64,000 nt of DNA, from positions 1 to 64,000 of the IMG/VR virus record IMGVR_UViG_3300002052_000001; one strand, given 5' to 3'. The DNA comes from a virus. Of the stretch, positions 8,952 through 17,293 are shown in pieces. The notes under the pieces were generated by a model, which was given only the letters and a program-made list of their open reading frames with translations, was not told the DNA's origin and did not search any database. Every line of letters starts with the position of its first letter. Position 1 is the stretch's first letter. Position numbers and translations under genes: made by a program.

Positions 8952-9743
8952 ATGACGTACGGAATGAGCACACGCGCTGTCAGCGCTCCCATCGGGACCA
9001 TCGGGATGTACGGTCCGACGGCTCCGGCGGTGAAGCTCGTTCCGTTGTCGGTGTTTTTCCTGAATATGCAGGGCGATGAGGAGGGGGAGGAGCAGGACGC
9101 TCTGTACGGCAAGAGGAGGCCCAGCAAGGACAAGAAGAAGCGGCGGAAGGGGGATAGGGTGCCTCCGGCGCGTCCGGGCAGTAAAGCGGCTCCTGAGCCC
9201 GGCAAAGGGGGAAAAGAGGGGGAGGACGAGACCGCCAAGAAGCAGCCCCCGCGTGCGCCCACGCGCCCGGCCGCAGGTGGTCCAGAGCCCCCGAAATCCG
9301 AGTCCCTCGTCGAGGGCAAAGCCACGAAGTCTCAGAAGTGCAAGTACTGTGATAGCCCGGCCACCAAGTCTTACGAGTGGGCAGATGGGCGTGCATATAT
9401 TCCAGTGTGCGAGGCGCACGAGAAGACGGCAAAGAATCGGATTGAGAAGATCAACAAGTGCAAGATAACGGCCATTCGGCCGATTCCCCAAAGGCAGTCG
9501 ACTGCCTCCGAGCAGGCGACGCCTCCAGGAGAGGTTTTGACCCCTATCAAGGTAGGGCCTACCAGGGCCTCCAGTGGTGTGATGGGGACCGGGAACATCG
9601 CCCGGTACCACGTGCCCCTCGGGCCGCCATTGCGCCGTGTGACGCCGATAGGGGGTGAAAAAAAGAAGAGACGCAGAAGGCGAAGGTTGAAAGGAGAGGA
9701 GCGCAGCCGTTGGATAGAACGGCTGTCCGAGATTATCCAATAG
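8952..9743 (+). CDS. highly charged protein with Cys/His zinc knuckle
   Basis: 263 residues from ATG 8952. Residues about 40-120 are a low-complexity Lys/Arg/Glu/Pro-rich linker. A compact CxxC...CxxxH block follows (CKYCDSPATKSYEW to VCEAHEKTAK), a zinc-knuckle type that recurs in virion proteins of large phages. The C-terminus is strongly basic (KKKRRRRRRLKGEER), suited to contact nucleic acid or another acidic virion part. Palindrome copy 1 lies in the coding sequence after the knuckle, where it encodes RQSTAS. Molecular role unknown. Confidence 0.72.
   Translation: MTYGMSTRAVSAPIGTIGMYGPTAPAVKLVPLSVFFLNMQGDEEGEEQDALYGKRRPSKDKKKRRKGDRVPPARPGSKAAPEPGKGGKEGEDETAKKQPPRAPTRPAAGGPEPPKSESLVEGKATKSQKCKYCDSPATKSYEWADGRAYIPVCEAHEKTAKNRIEKINKCKITAIRPIPQRQSTASEQATPPGEVLTPIKVGPTRASSGVMGTGNIARYHVPLGPPLRRVTPIGGEKKKRRRRRRLKGEERSRWIERLSEIIQ
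9492..9507. repeat. dispersed palindrome copy 1
   Basis: AGGCAGTCGACTGCCT, a perfect 16-bp inverted repeat containing the shared 14-mer core (9493-9506). Located in the linker region of the gene at 8952 and read as R-Q-S-T-A. Confidence 0.85.
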
Positions 9744-9777
9744 GTGAATGTAGTGGGAGCTACAGAAGGAGGAGAAG

Positions 9778-10964
9778 ATGGGAGCAGGATCAGGAAAGGC
9801 CGAGGCCAAGGCACCGGTTAATCTGGCAGGTGGACAACCAGGTGAATTGCCAGCACCACAGCCCGCGCCGCCTGGCGGTCCGGGGCTGGAGCGGGGAACG
9901 CCGTCGCCGCATCTTCAGCAGGCCCTTCAGGGCGATGTTGTTGAGGATAGCAGCGGGGACTATGAGACCATCACGGACGCGGCTGCGGAGAGCGGGGTGT
10001 TCACTATCGTCGGTGGTTACCTGGACGAGGATCGGGTGGTCCACAACGAGGTGCACGTTAAGTCGCTGGGCGGCGACGAAGAGGAGCTGATCAGCAACGA
10101 CAACATCGACATCATCGATCGGTTGACCGGCATCATGGTGAACTGCACCGAGCGCATCGGGACGCTCACCGAAAAGGGCAAGATTACCCAGGCGATCCAC
10201 CGGCTGCCGATGGGGTCCAGGAAGCATCTGCTGGTTTCGATCCGGCGTGTTACGCACTGGAAGCGGCGCAAGGATATGTACGAGATGGACATTCGGTGTC
10301 CCATCGACAACTGCCAGCGAGAGGGCAGCTACCAGGTGAACCTGGGACACCTGGAAACCTACGAGATGGCGGAGCCGGGCAAGCGGGACTTCTCGGTAAA
10401 GCTGCTCGACAGCGGCGATGAGATCGTGTGGCGTGTTTCTTCGCTTCCGCAGGAGAAGATCATGAGGGCCGTGGCAACGTCTGACACGGACGATTTCAAG
10501 ATTCTAACCTACGCCATCATGATGCGGCTGGTGTCCATCAACGAAAAAAGCGTGAGGCTGGGGCTCGACGATTTCGTCTATGGGGCTGGGTCGGCTAAGA
10601 AGATCAAGCTCAGCAAGGAGGCGGAGCAGCTTTATCCGATCGTGAAGGGGTGGACCTCTGGAGACCGCGACCAGCTACGGGAGAATTTCTATCTCAACGA
10701 ACCGGATATCAATATGGAAATAGACATCAAATGCCAGTTCTGTAAGCGAGAATTCGTGACGGAACTGGACGTGACGCAGCGAACCTTTTTTTTCCCTTCG
10801 GCAACCTCCAGGCGCTGGAGGCAGAGGTCCTCTACCTGATGGAGGCTTTGCATCAACCATACGATGTCTTGATGAAGATGCCGTGTGGGAGGCGTCGGAG
10901 GTTCGCGGACGAAAAAGAAAACCTGGATCGGTGGAGAGCGGCGCGGTTGAAATCTCGGAGATGA
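9778..10964 (+). CDS. tail assembly chaperone / T4 baseplate-hub-chaperone-like protein, expressed with a probable -1 frameshift
   Basis: The zero-frame product runs 9778-10839 (353 residues). A slip to -1 on the run of eight T at 10786-10793 gives a 395-residue fusion ending at the TGA 10962-10964. The N-terminal 60 residues are Pro/Ala-rich and disordered; the middle is an alpha/beta domain. Near the slip lies a CQFCKREF zinc-type motif followed by TQRTFFFP, like T4 baseplate-hub chaperone (gp26/gp51) relatives. The -1 extension (LEAEVLYLMEALHQPYDVLM, then Arg-rich, then RWRAARL) resembles the short helical DUF6760-type proteins found after such genes. Position just before the tape measure matches the frameshifted chaperones of many tailed phages. 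Confidence 0.78.
10786..10821 (+). promoter_or_regulatory. probable -1 programmed frameshift signal (T-run plus stem-loop)
   Basis: Zero-frame codons are TTT TTT TTC across eight T residues (10786-10793), a slippery X-XXY-YYZ run. A perfect 7-bp stem CCTCCAG / CTGGAGG with a GCG loop lies at 10805-10821, about 11 bases downstream. The -1 frame stays open for 56 codons with protein-like sequence, whereas zero frame stops after about 14 codons of Ser/Arg-rich tail. A true indel or a sequencing error in the homopolymer is the alternative. Confidence 0.65.
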
Positions 10965-10969
10965 TGTAG

Positions 10970-13747
10970 GTGGCAATTACTGGCGGCGGCGGTGGCATGG
11001 GTCGGCTCTTGGGCCTTGGCTTCATGTTCGGAGCCAAGGACAAGGGCGCGGTCAAGGTTACCGAGCAGATTGGCGGCGGCTTCGAGGAGATGTCCGACAG
11101 TATCCGCCAGGTGGGGAAGCAGACCTCCGGGTTGATGAAGTTCGGCAACGCCATCAACGCGCTCAACTTCCTTCAGGTACACCGGCTCACCGATGCGATG
11201 GAGGGGCTGGCTGAAAAGGCTGGGCTCGGAGACGCGGCCCAGGCCAATCAGATCGAGTCGTGGGGGGTGCAGTTCGGCAAGACCTATCGGGAGGCCACCG
11301 CTGGCCTGGGGGAGTTCAAGAAGGCCGTGGACGAGTACAAAGGGGCCATCTCTGGTGTGTCTTTTACCCTAGAGGTGGACGCGGCCGAGATGACCAAGGC
11401 CATTGCCTTGCTCACCAAGTCCGGGGCCAAGCTCGAAGATTACGGTCTGAACGTCCGGGAGATCGGCGGTCTGATGCAGGCGGGCATTCTGAGCGGAGAC
11501 CAGCTCGCCGACACGCTCACCAGCCTAGCCCAGGGCTACGGTTTGGGGGCCAAGGGTGCGGGTCTTCTTCTGGACGAGATTACCAAGATCGGAGAAGTGT
11601 CCGGCGCGGGTGCGGACGCAATCCGGCAGATGCCGGAGGCGCTGAAGGCCGCTGATGCCGCCATTGCCGGGTTGCCGGAGGGTATGGCCGGAAGCGTCGA
11701 GGATACCGTCAAGTCCCTGACTGTCCTGGCGGCGTCGACCCAGCGCGTGTTGGGCGGTCCGTATGAGCAATCGTTCCAGGCGGCCGTCGACGTGATGCAG
11801 AAGCTCACGGAGTCGCGGAGGGAGTTGGCGCGCACCTTTGCTGGCCTGGGCGGGGAGTTCCCCGAGATGACCGCCCGGCTCGCGGAAACCTACGGATCCA
11901 TCGACAAAGCCTTCGAGGTCATGGCGGACGACCCGGCTCTGTTCATTCAGGAGATCCAGAAGGTCTACGCTTCGCTCGACGAAACCAGGAAGTTCCGGCT
12001 GCTGGAACAGCTCCCCGAGTCCATCAAGTTCATGGTGAAGGCGGGTGCAGAAGGCGCGAAGGTCATAGAGTCTATGCGTGGGCCGATTGAAGGAGCTTCC
12101 GGCGCGTTAGGCCGGATGGCAAAGGGGGCGTCCGGCGCGGCGCGGACCTTCTCCGAACAGATGGACCTGATGGAGGAGCGGTTCGCCAACCGTCTGAACA
12201 AGATGACCTCCCAGACCGATGCGATGGTCGTAAAGCGTCAGGCCAAGGCGTGGAAGCGTCTGGGCGACACGATCGACAACTTGCGGAAGAAGGGCGGCCC
12301 CTTTGCCGAGCTGCTCCAGCTATTCTTGGATGTACGCCGTCACGGGTTGGTGCACGGCATTCTTCCGTCTCTGGAGAAGCTGGCGGGTAGGGGCGGCATA
12401 CTCGGAGGCGTTGCCAAGTGGTTGCAGAAGGTCGCGCCGATGACCGAAGGATGGGGTGACGCCATCATCGACGTGGTTACGTCGCTAGGTCCGATGATCA
12501 TTGGATTCAAGATGCTCGGTGGTTTCGCAGTTCTCGGCAAGGTTTTTGGTGGCCTGGGCAAAGTATTTGGGATGCTGTCCATCAAGCTGATGCTCTTCGC
12601 CGGGATCGGTTATCTCGTCTACAAGAACTGGGATCTGATCGCTCCGGTTCTGAAGGAAATCTGGGGGGTGCTGAAGAAGGAGCTGGGTCCAGCCTTTAAG
12701 ATGATCAAGCGGGTGGGACTCGATGCTTGGGAGGCGATCAAAGGCGGTGCCATTTCCATGTGGGAGGATACGCTGAAGCCTTTTGGAAAGTGGTTCATGA
12801 AGAACCTTCCCATGATGATTGCGACAGGGGCCGCCGCCATCGCTGCAACGATTGTTGGGGTGAAGACCATCGTGAAGGCGGCGGCTGTTGTTATGGCTGG
12901 GGCGTTTGTGATCGTCGGCAAGTCCGCGAAGGCCGTTGCGGTTTTCATCAAGGAGGGGATCGGCGGCGCGATGGACTGGGTAATCGATATGTGGGAGGGG
13001 TTTTTCTTCAAGGTCGATGTCGGGTTGCAGAAGACGGTCAGGGCGTTGAAGCAGGGGGCGGCCAATATCCTGGAGATCGTCCAGTTCCTTGTGGACAAGC
13101 TGCCCAAGGATGCGCTCGAAATGGTGGGCCTTGGGGGACTGGCCGAGTCGGTGGATAAGGGGGTGAAACAGACCCTCCAGAATCTCAGAAGGGACATCAC
13201 AGAGCTGGATGAAGATATTAAGGAAAAGGAGGATGCGCGTAGGCGCTCGAATGCAGAGGCTGACCGGCTGGGCATGGAGCGTCTGAAAAGGATGGAAACC
13301 GCAGGGATGGACGTGCGGAAGGAGTTTTCGCATCTGGGGAAAGAGCTAAGTGGCGTTGTGGAAGAAGGCGGTCGCGGCATCGAGCGCGTCGAGAAGATGA
13401 AGGCGCGGATTTACGCGAAGACCACCGAGGCGCTTGCGCGGCGGGGGAGGGAGACTGAGAAGCCGGAACCCAAGGCCCGGCGGCGTGGAAAAGGAAAGAG
13501 GCCCGTTGAGGCAGCCCGGCAGGAGGCCGCAGCGGAGGCTCAGGTAGCTGTGACCGAAACCTTCATGGTTCGGGGTAGAGGTGGCGCGGCGGCTGAGCCT
13601 TTGGAGGCTTTTTTGAAAGATCCTCGGGCGGTGAAGCTCGTGGCTGCTGGTGTGGAGGCGGGAGTTACTGCGAGGGACAAGAGAGCACGCAGAGGAGGGC
13701 GAACGCGGGCCGCCGAAGCGGGCGGTGCGGAACGAGAAGGGGTGTAG
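10970..13747 (+). CDS. tail tape measure protein
   Basis: 925 residues from GTG 10970. The N-terminal half is long, helical and coiled-coil-rich. Hydrophobic clusters at about residues 500-560 (GPMIIGFKMLGGFAVLG, MLFAGIGYLVY) and 615-650 (AAAIAATIVGVKTIV) are the membrane-active segments usual in tape measures. The C-terminus is a charged helix rich in Arg/Glu/Ala. Size and place (after the frameshifted chaperone, before baseplate genes) are diagnostic. At about 0.15 nm per residue the tail would be near 140 nm, an inference from the usual ruler relation. No lytic domain is evident. Confidence 0.93.
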   Translation: MAITGGGGGMGRLLGLGFMFGAKDKGAVKVTEQIGGGFEEMSDSIRQVGKQTSGLMKFGNAINALNFLQVHRLTDAMEGLAEKAGLGDAAQANQIESWGVQFGKTYREATAGLGEFKKAVDEYKGAISGVSFTLEVDAAEMTKAIALLTKSGAKLEDYGLNVREIGGLMQAGILSGDQLADTLTSLAQGYGLGAKGAGLLLDEITKIGEVSGAGADAIRQMPEALKAADAAIAGLPEGMAGSVEDTVKSLTVLAASTQRVLGGPYEQSFQAAVDVMQKLTESRRELARTFAGLGGEFPEMTARLAETYGSIDKAFEVMADDPALFIQEIQKVYASLDETRKFRLLEQLPESIKFMVKAGAEGAKVIESMRGPIEGASGALGRMAKGASGAARTFSEQMDLMEERFANRLNKMTSQTDAMVVKRQAKAWKRLGDTIDNLRKKGGPFAELLQLFLDVRRHGLVHGILPSLEKLAGRGGILGGVAKWLQKVAPMTEGWGDAIIDVVTSLGPMIIGFKMLGGFAVLGKVFGGLGKVFGMLSIKLMLFAGIGYLVYKNWDLIAPVLKEIWGVLKKELGPAFKMIKRVGLDAWEAIKGGAISMWEDTLKPFGKWFMKNLPMMIATGAAAIAATIVGVKTIVKAAAVVMAGAFVIVGKSAKAVAVFIKEGIGGAMDWVIDMWEGFFFKVDVGLQKTVRALKQGAANILEIVQFLVDKLPKDALEMVGLGGLAESVDKGVKQTLQNLRRDITELDEDIKEKEDARRRSNAEADRLGMERLKRMETAGMDVRKEFSHLGKELSGVVEEGGRGIERVEKMKARIYAKTTEALARRGRETEKPEPKARRRGKGKRPVEAARQEAAAEAQVAVTETFMVRGRGGAAAEPLEAFLKDPRAVKLVAAGVEAGVTARDKRARRGGRTRAAEAGGAEREGV

Positions 13748-13757
13748 AACGTAGAGT

Positions 13758-14087
13758 ATGCCGGTTAGGGTCAGAAAGACATCGAGGTTGCTTTTCGCCA
13801 GGCTCATCACCATTGATGATGTGGAGCACTGGGAGCTGCCGGTGTACCCGAAGATCGAGGCGGCTCCGGACGACAAGCGGTACACCGTAGACCGTGGCGA
13901 CCGGATCGATCGGTTGGCCAGGAAATTCTACGGTAGTGATGACTTGTGGTGGATCATCGCCCTGGCCAACAACATGGAATTGCTGCCGTGTGATTTGAAT
14001 CCGAATACTGTCATCAGGATTCCTTCTCAGCGTCGAGTTTTTACTCATGTTTTGCGGCGACCGAGCAGGGGGGAGGAGGGTCGTTAG
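13758..14087 (+). CDS. LysM-domain tail/baseplate protein (gp53-like)
   Basis: 109 residues from ATG 13758. Residues about 40-95 form a LysM-type module: YTVDRGDRIDRLARKFYG, then DLWWIIALANN, then LNPNTVIRIPSQ. In contractile phages such short LysM proteins (Mu-type tail LysM, T4 gp53) sit between tape measure and hub genes and clamp baseplate parts rather than bind cell wall. The short basic C-terminus ends four codons before the next ATG. Confidence 0.82.
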   Translation: MPVRVRKTSRLLFARLITIDDVEHWELPVYPKIEAAPDDKRYTVDRGDRIDRLARKFYGSDDLWWIIALANNMELLPCDLNPNTVIRIPSQRRVFTHVLRRPSRGEEGR

Positions 14088-15575
14088 ATGGTGCTCGGGC
14101 TTGGAGGTGCCGGGCCGATCGATCCTTCTGGTTTTCAGATATCGGTGGCCGTAACAAATCCGACGGACGGCGTGCGTGTACCGTTGTGGATGAAACAGGA
14201 GTCCACCGATATTCCGAACCTTGGTGGCGGTTTGGGCGATGCGCTTGGCATGGTCGACGATGTGTTAGATCTTGGCGGTGGTGGGGGTACCAGTGACCTA
14301 CTCGGTTTGGACTTGCCGATTGTGGAAAGCGTGTCTGTGGAAATAAGCCTGGGTATGGTTGCCAAAACGACGATCAATATTGCCTCCCCGTTCGACCTGG
14401 GACTCAAGCTCTTGGAGAGTTCATTGTTTCGCGTAGGGAACCTTTATGAGGTGCAGCTTGGGTATCCGAAGCTGGGCCGGTTCACCCCTTGGTTTTCTAC
14501 GATGGCCCAGAAACCTTCCCTTCGGATTACTGGTGATGAGGGGCTAACGGCAACCCTCAATGGTGGCGGTGATATGGCCTCTTTACGGGGGACATCTTCC
14601 AAAGTGTACGAGGGTAAATCGTACAAAGAGATTATTGAGGAAATTGCCGAGACTCATAAATGGAAGGTGGTGTTCAAAGAAGATAGCGGGCTCGAAGCGA
14701 TCGTGTCAGCCCTGACAGCGATTGGATACGAAGACCCTTTGGAAAAGAAGCGCACCAAGGTAAGCCAGGGCAATATGACGGATTGGTTTTTTGTACAGAA
14801 GATGACGAGAGATGCCGGTTGTGATGCTTTTCTGGCTTCATCGCAGAAGGATGAGGGGGGGAATGTTTTGTATGTGAGAAAGCGGAAAGAGTCTCTAAAG
14901 AGGCCGCCTCTCTATAAATTTCTGATGCGCGGAAATTGCGATTTTCAGAATACTTTTCCTATGTTCGAGTTTGAGATCGAGCCCCAGGGTGTTTATCTAC
15001 CGGCTGGGGCGATCAAGACAACGAGCAGTGATCTGGATCCGCTGAGCAAGAAAGTTCTGGACATAGAAGTTACGTCCGCTACTGCGCAGGAAGCGGTGCT
15101 GGGAGATGGGAAACTACCGGATTCAACCGAGAAGCTGGTGGAGGATGTATTGGTGCAACTGGCCGCTACGGAAGGTACGCAGCGTACAGGTCAATTTATG
15201 CCTGTTTCGGCGCGAGATCCTAGAGAGCCGAAAGATATTTGCCAGGCGCATCGGGATGCGTTGGCTTTTCGGTACGGCATTAATGCTTCTATTTCTGCAT
15301 ATGCGATTCCGGAGTTGTTTCCGGGCAGCGTTGTGGAGCTGGGTGGTGTAGGAATTTTCAGCAGCAACTATTGGCTCGAATCTATGACGCACGAAGCTAA
15401 CGACACCGAGTGGATGATGAGTCTGAAGCTCATCAACAACGGGTCGGCTGCTGGTGGGCTCGATGAGGCTCTAGCAAAACAGGCAGAGGAGACCAACACT
15501 GAGGAGGTGGAAGAGGGCGTGGATGCGGCATCGGGGGGCGGTACTATTGTTGATGCTGTCAAGGGCGATTTTTAG
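14088..15575 (+). CDS. baseplate hub protein (gpD / gp27-like)
   Basis: 495 residues; ATG 14088 immediately follows the previous TAG. The domain order fits hub proteins: an N-terminal beta domain with VESVSVEISLG and FEVQLGYPK-type strands (here YEVQLGYPKLGRF), then the helical segment SYKEIIEEIAETHKWKVVF, then QGNMTDWFFVQKMTRDAGC typical of late-control gpD/VgrG-like hubs, and a C-terminal beta domain. A Gly-rich loop at residues about 45-70 is unusual. The spike gene follows directly. Confidence 0.82.
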   Translation: MVLGLGGAGPIDPSGFQISVAVTNPTDGVRVPLWMKQESTDIPNLGGGLGDALGMVDDVLDLGGGGGTSDLLGLDLPIVESVSVEISLGMVAKTTINIASPFDLGLKLLESSLFRVGNLYEVQLGYPKLGRFTPWFSTMAQKPSLRITGDEGLTATLNGGGDMASLRGTSSKVYEGKSYKEIIEEIAETHKWKVVFKEDSGLEAIVSALTAIGYEDPLEKKRTKVSQGNMTDWFFVQKMTRDAGCDAFLASSQKDEGGNVLYVRKRKESLKRPPLYKFLMRGNCDFQNTFPMFEFEIEPQGVYLPAGAIKTTSSDLDPLSKKVLDIEVTSATAQEAVLGDGKLPDSTEKLVEDVLVQLAATEGTQRTGQFMPVSARDPREPKDICQAHRDALAFRYGINASISAYAIPELFPGSVVELGGVGIFSSNYWLESMTHEANDTEWMMSLKLINNGSAAGGLDEALAKQAEETNTEEVEEGVDAASGGGTIVDAVKGDF

Positions 15576-15586
15576 GAGGTTGAAGG

Positions 15587-16366
15587 GTGCCTGGTTCTTT
15601 GGCGTATTCGGCATCGGGCTTTCGCCGGTTCATGGACCGGATCGTTATGGAGGGCCTGGAGTGGCTGGGCTACTACTTTGGTTCGTATCGGGCTGAGGTG
15701 GTCGATAACAAGGGTTTTTCTGAACTGGGGGCCATCGGGCTTGGGGCCGATTTGGACAAGATCGGTTTGCTGAAGGTGCGCGTGCCGGGTATCGGTGACA
15801 CGCCTGAGACGCCGCCGCGTGTTGCCTATCCCAAGACGCCGCTGGCAGGTTCAGGGTATGGCTTCAAGAGCCTGCCTCCCAAGGGGAGCCACACCTGGGT
15901 CGAGTTTGAAAGGGGAAAGCCGGATATTCCTCTGTGGTTCGGCGGCTGGTGGGCCAAGGGTGAGATGCCGTCGGAGTTGGAGTCGGTCGATGCCCACGGC
16001 TGGGTCACGCCCGGCGGCCACAAGCTCCTGCTCATCGACGATACGGGTCAAGAGAAGGTGCGGTTCGAGCACAAGCTCGGGGGGTATGCTGAGTGGGATA
16101 AGCTGGGCAACGTCGTGGTCGCCAACTTCGAGCTGCCAGGCGTGCCGCCGGGTACCACTACGATATCCCTGGGAGAGGGGGCCACCGAAGCGGCCGTGCT
16201 CGGGGATGTGCTCAAGGGATTATTCGAGGAGACGCTGGATGCGATTGCCCAACTGACGGTGATTTCTCCGGCGGGCACCACCAGCCCGCCAGTCAACGTG
16301 GCGACCTTTCAAGCAATCAAGGCCCGACTAGAGACGGCCTTATCGAAGGTGAACAAGGTGAAGTGA
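15587..16366 (+). CDS. baseplate spike / hub OB-fold protein (gp5-gpV-like)
   Basis: 259 residues from GTG 15587 after TAGGAGG. Residues about 40-130 form the OB-fold N-domain typical of spike proteins, with GLLKVRVPGIGD, a LPPKGSHTWVEFERGKPDIPLWFGGWW block and flanking strands. The pattern WV-FE-G-P--P-W-G is common to gp5/gpV homologues. A DTGQEKVRFEHKLGG strand block then leads to a helical tail. No lysozyme domain and no clear spike-tip metal motif is seen, so a separate tip protein may exist. Confidence 0.8.
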   Translation: MPGSLAYSASGFRRFMDRIVMEGLEWLGYYFGSYRAEVVDNKGFSELGAIGLGADLDKIGLLKVRVPGIGDTPETPPRVAYPKTPLAGSGYGFKSLPPKGSHTWVEFERGKPDIPLWFGGWWAKGEMPSELESVDAHGWVTPGGHKLLLIDDTGQEKVRFEHKLGGYAEWDKLGNVVVANFELPGVPPGTTTISLGEGATEAAVLGDVLKGLFEETLDAIAQLTVISPAGTTSPPVNVATFQAIKARLETALSKVNKVK

Positions 16367-16854
16367 TGCCGATGGTCGTCAAACAGCTTTCTACTGCTCT
16401 GCTCAAGGTGATGAGAGCCTTGGAAGCGGACGAGGGCAAGAACGCCCGGAGCTGGGCGGATGCCTATACCAAGTACGCGAAGCCCGCGATAGCTGGTCTG
16501 GCGCTTCCCGTGTGGGTAGGGACAGAGGCCACCAAGATGAGTCCGATGCTCCAGACCGCGATGAAAACCCCGTCTCCCAGTCCCTCGAATTTCGCGATGG
16601 CATTGGCTAATGGAATCGAGGCGTTCTGGTTGCTTCCGCCCGTTGTGTTCACTCCACCAGGTGGGGCGGGTGCGGTGACTGCTTTTCCTGGCAAGCCAGC
16701 TTTGATCGCTGGTCTGACTGCGGTTCTTTCAGCTCCGCAGCCGGAGGCGGCGGCGGCCGAAGCGATTGCGGCTCAGTTGGATACCGCTTCCAGGACAGTG
16801 ACGGTGACGTACACGATCCTACCGGCTCCACCGGTGATCGTGCCCATTACATGA
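16366..16854 (+). CDS. hypothetical baseplate-operon protein
   Basis: 162 residues; ATG 16366 shares its A with the spike stop. Ala/Pro-rich, with a moderately hydrophobic middle (FWLLPPVVFTPPGG) and a C-terminal strand VTVTYTILPAPPVIVPIT. It is probably an accessory of the spike or hub, since a similar Ala/Pro-rich small gene often follows gp5-like genes in contractile phages. That statement is general recollection, not a computed match. Confidence 0.68.
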   Translation: MPMVVKQLSTALLKVMRALEADEGKNARSWADAYTKYAKPAIAGLALPVWVGTEATKMSPMLQTAMKTPSPSPSNFAMALANGIEAFWLLPPVVFTPPGGAGAVTAFPGKPALIAGLTAVLSAPQPEAAAAEAIAAQLDTASRTVTVTYTILPAPPVIVPIT

Positions 16855-16906
16855 AAGGACGGAGAATTGAGGAAAACAGAGGCTTTAAGGTAGGATGGAC
16901 GGCTAG

Positions 16907-17293
16907 ATGACGATTCGTGGCATAGCATTTCCGTTCAACAAGAATACCACTGGCTTTCCGGCGAAGAGCGAGGATGACCAGACGATTGAGGACAATATCC
17001 GGCGCATTCTCCAGACCCGGCGCGGGGAGCGGGTTATGCGGCCGAATGCCGGTAGTGACACGATGAATTTCGTGTTCGAGAACATCGGCCCCATGATGCG
17101 GGCCAGCATTAACCACGAGGTGCGGCGCGCTCTGGCGGCCGGAGAGCCCCGCATCCAGGCGCTGCGGGTAATCACCCTTCAGAAGGAGAACCGGGCCGCA
17201 AAAGGCTATACGGTGGTGGTGATCGTGGTATATCGAGTGCGCGGGGAAATTAGGCAAACGGCGGTCGATATGGCGACCAGGAGTGCGGCCTGA
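16907..17293 (+). CDS. baseplate wedge protein, gp25-like (GPW/gp25 family)
   Basis: 128 residues from ATG 16907. It carries the gp25 signature: the N-terminal GIAFPFN strand, DQTIEDNIRRILQTRRGERVMRP, then NFVFENIGP, a helix IN-EVRRALAA-EPRI and a C-terminal strand TVVVIVVYRVRG. Gp25 is a highly conserved sheath-adapter and lysozyme-like wedge of contractile systems. The stop and the ATG of the wedge gene at 17293 overlap. Confidence 0.92.
   Translation: MTIRGIAFPFNKNTTGFPAKSEDDQTIEDNIRRILQTRRGERVMRPNAGSDTMNFVFENIGPMMRASINHEVRRALAAGEPRIQALRVITLQKENRAAKGYTVVVIVVYRVRGEIRQTAVDMATRSAA

Noticed and set aside
8778-9809. Minus-strand ORF (343 residues)
   Set aside because: Antisense to two + strand genes; low-complexity Arg/Pro/Leu composition.
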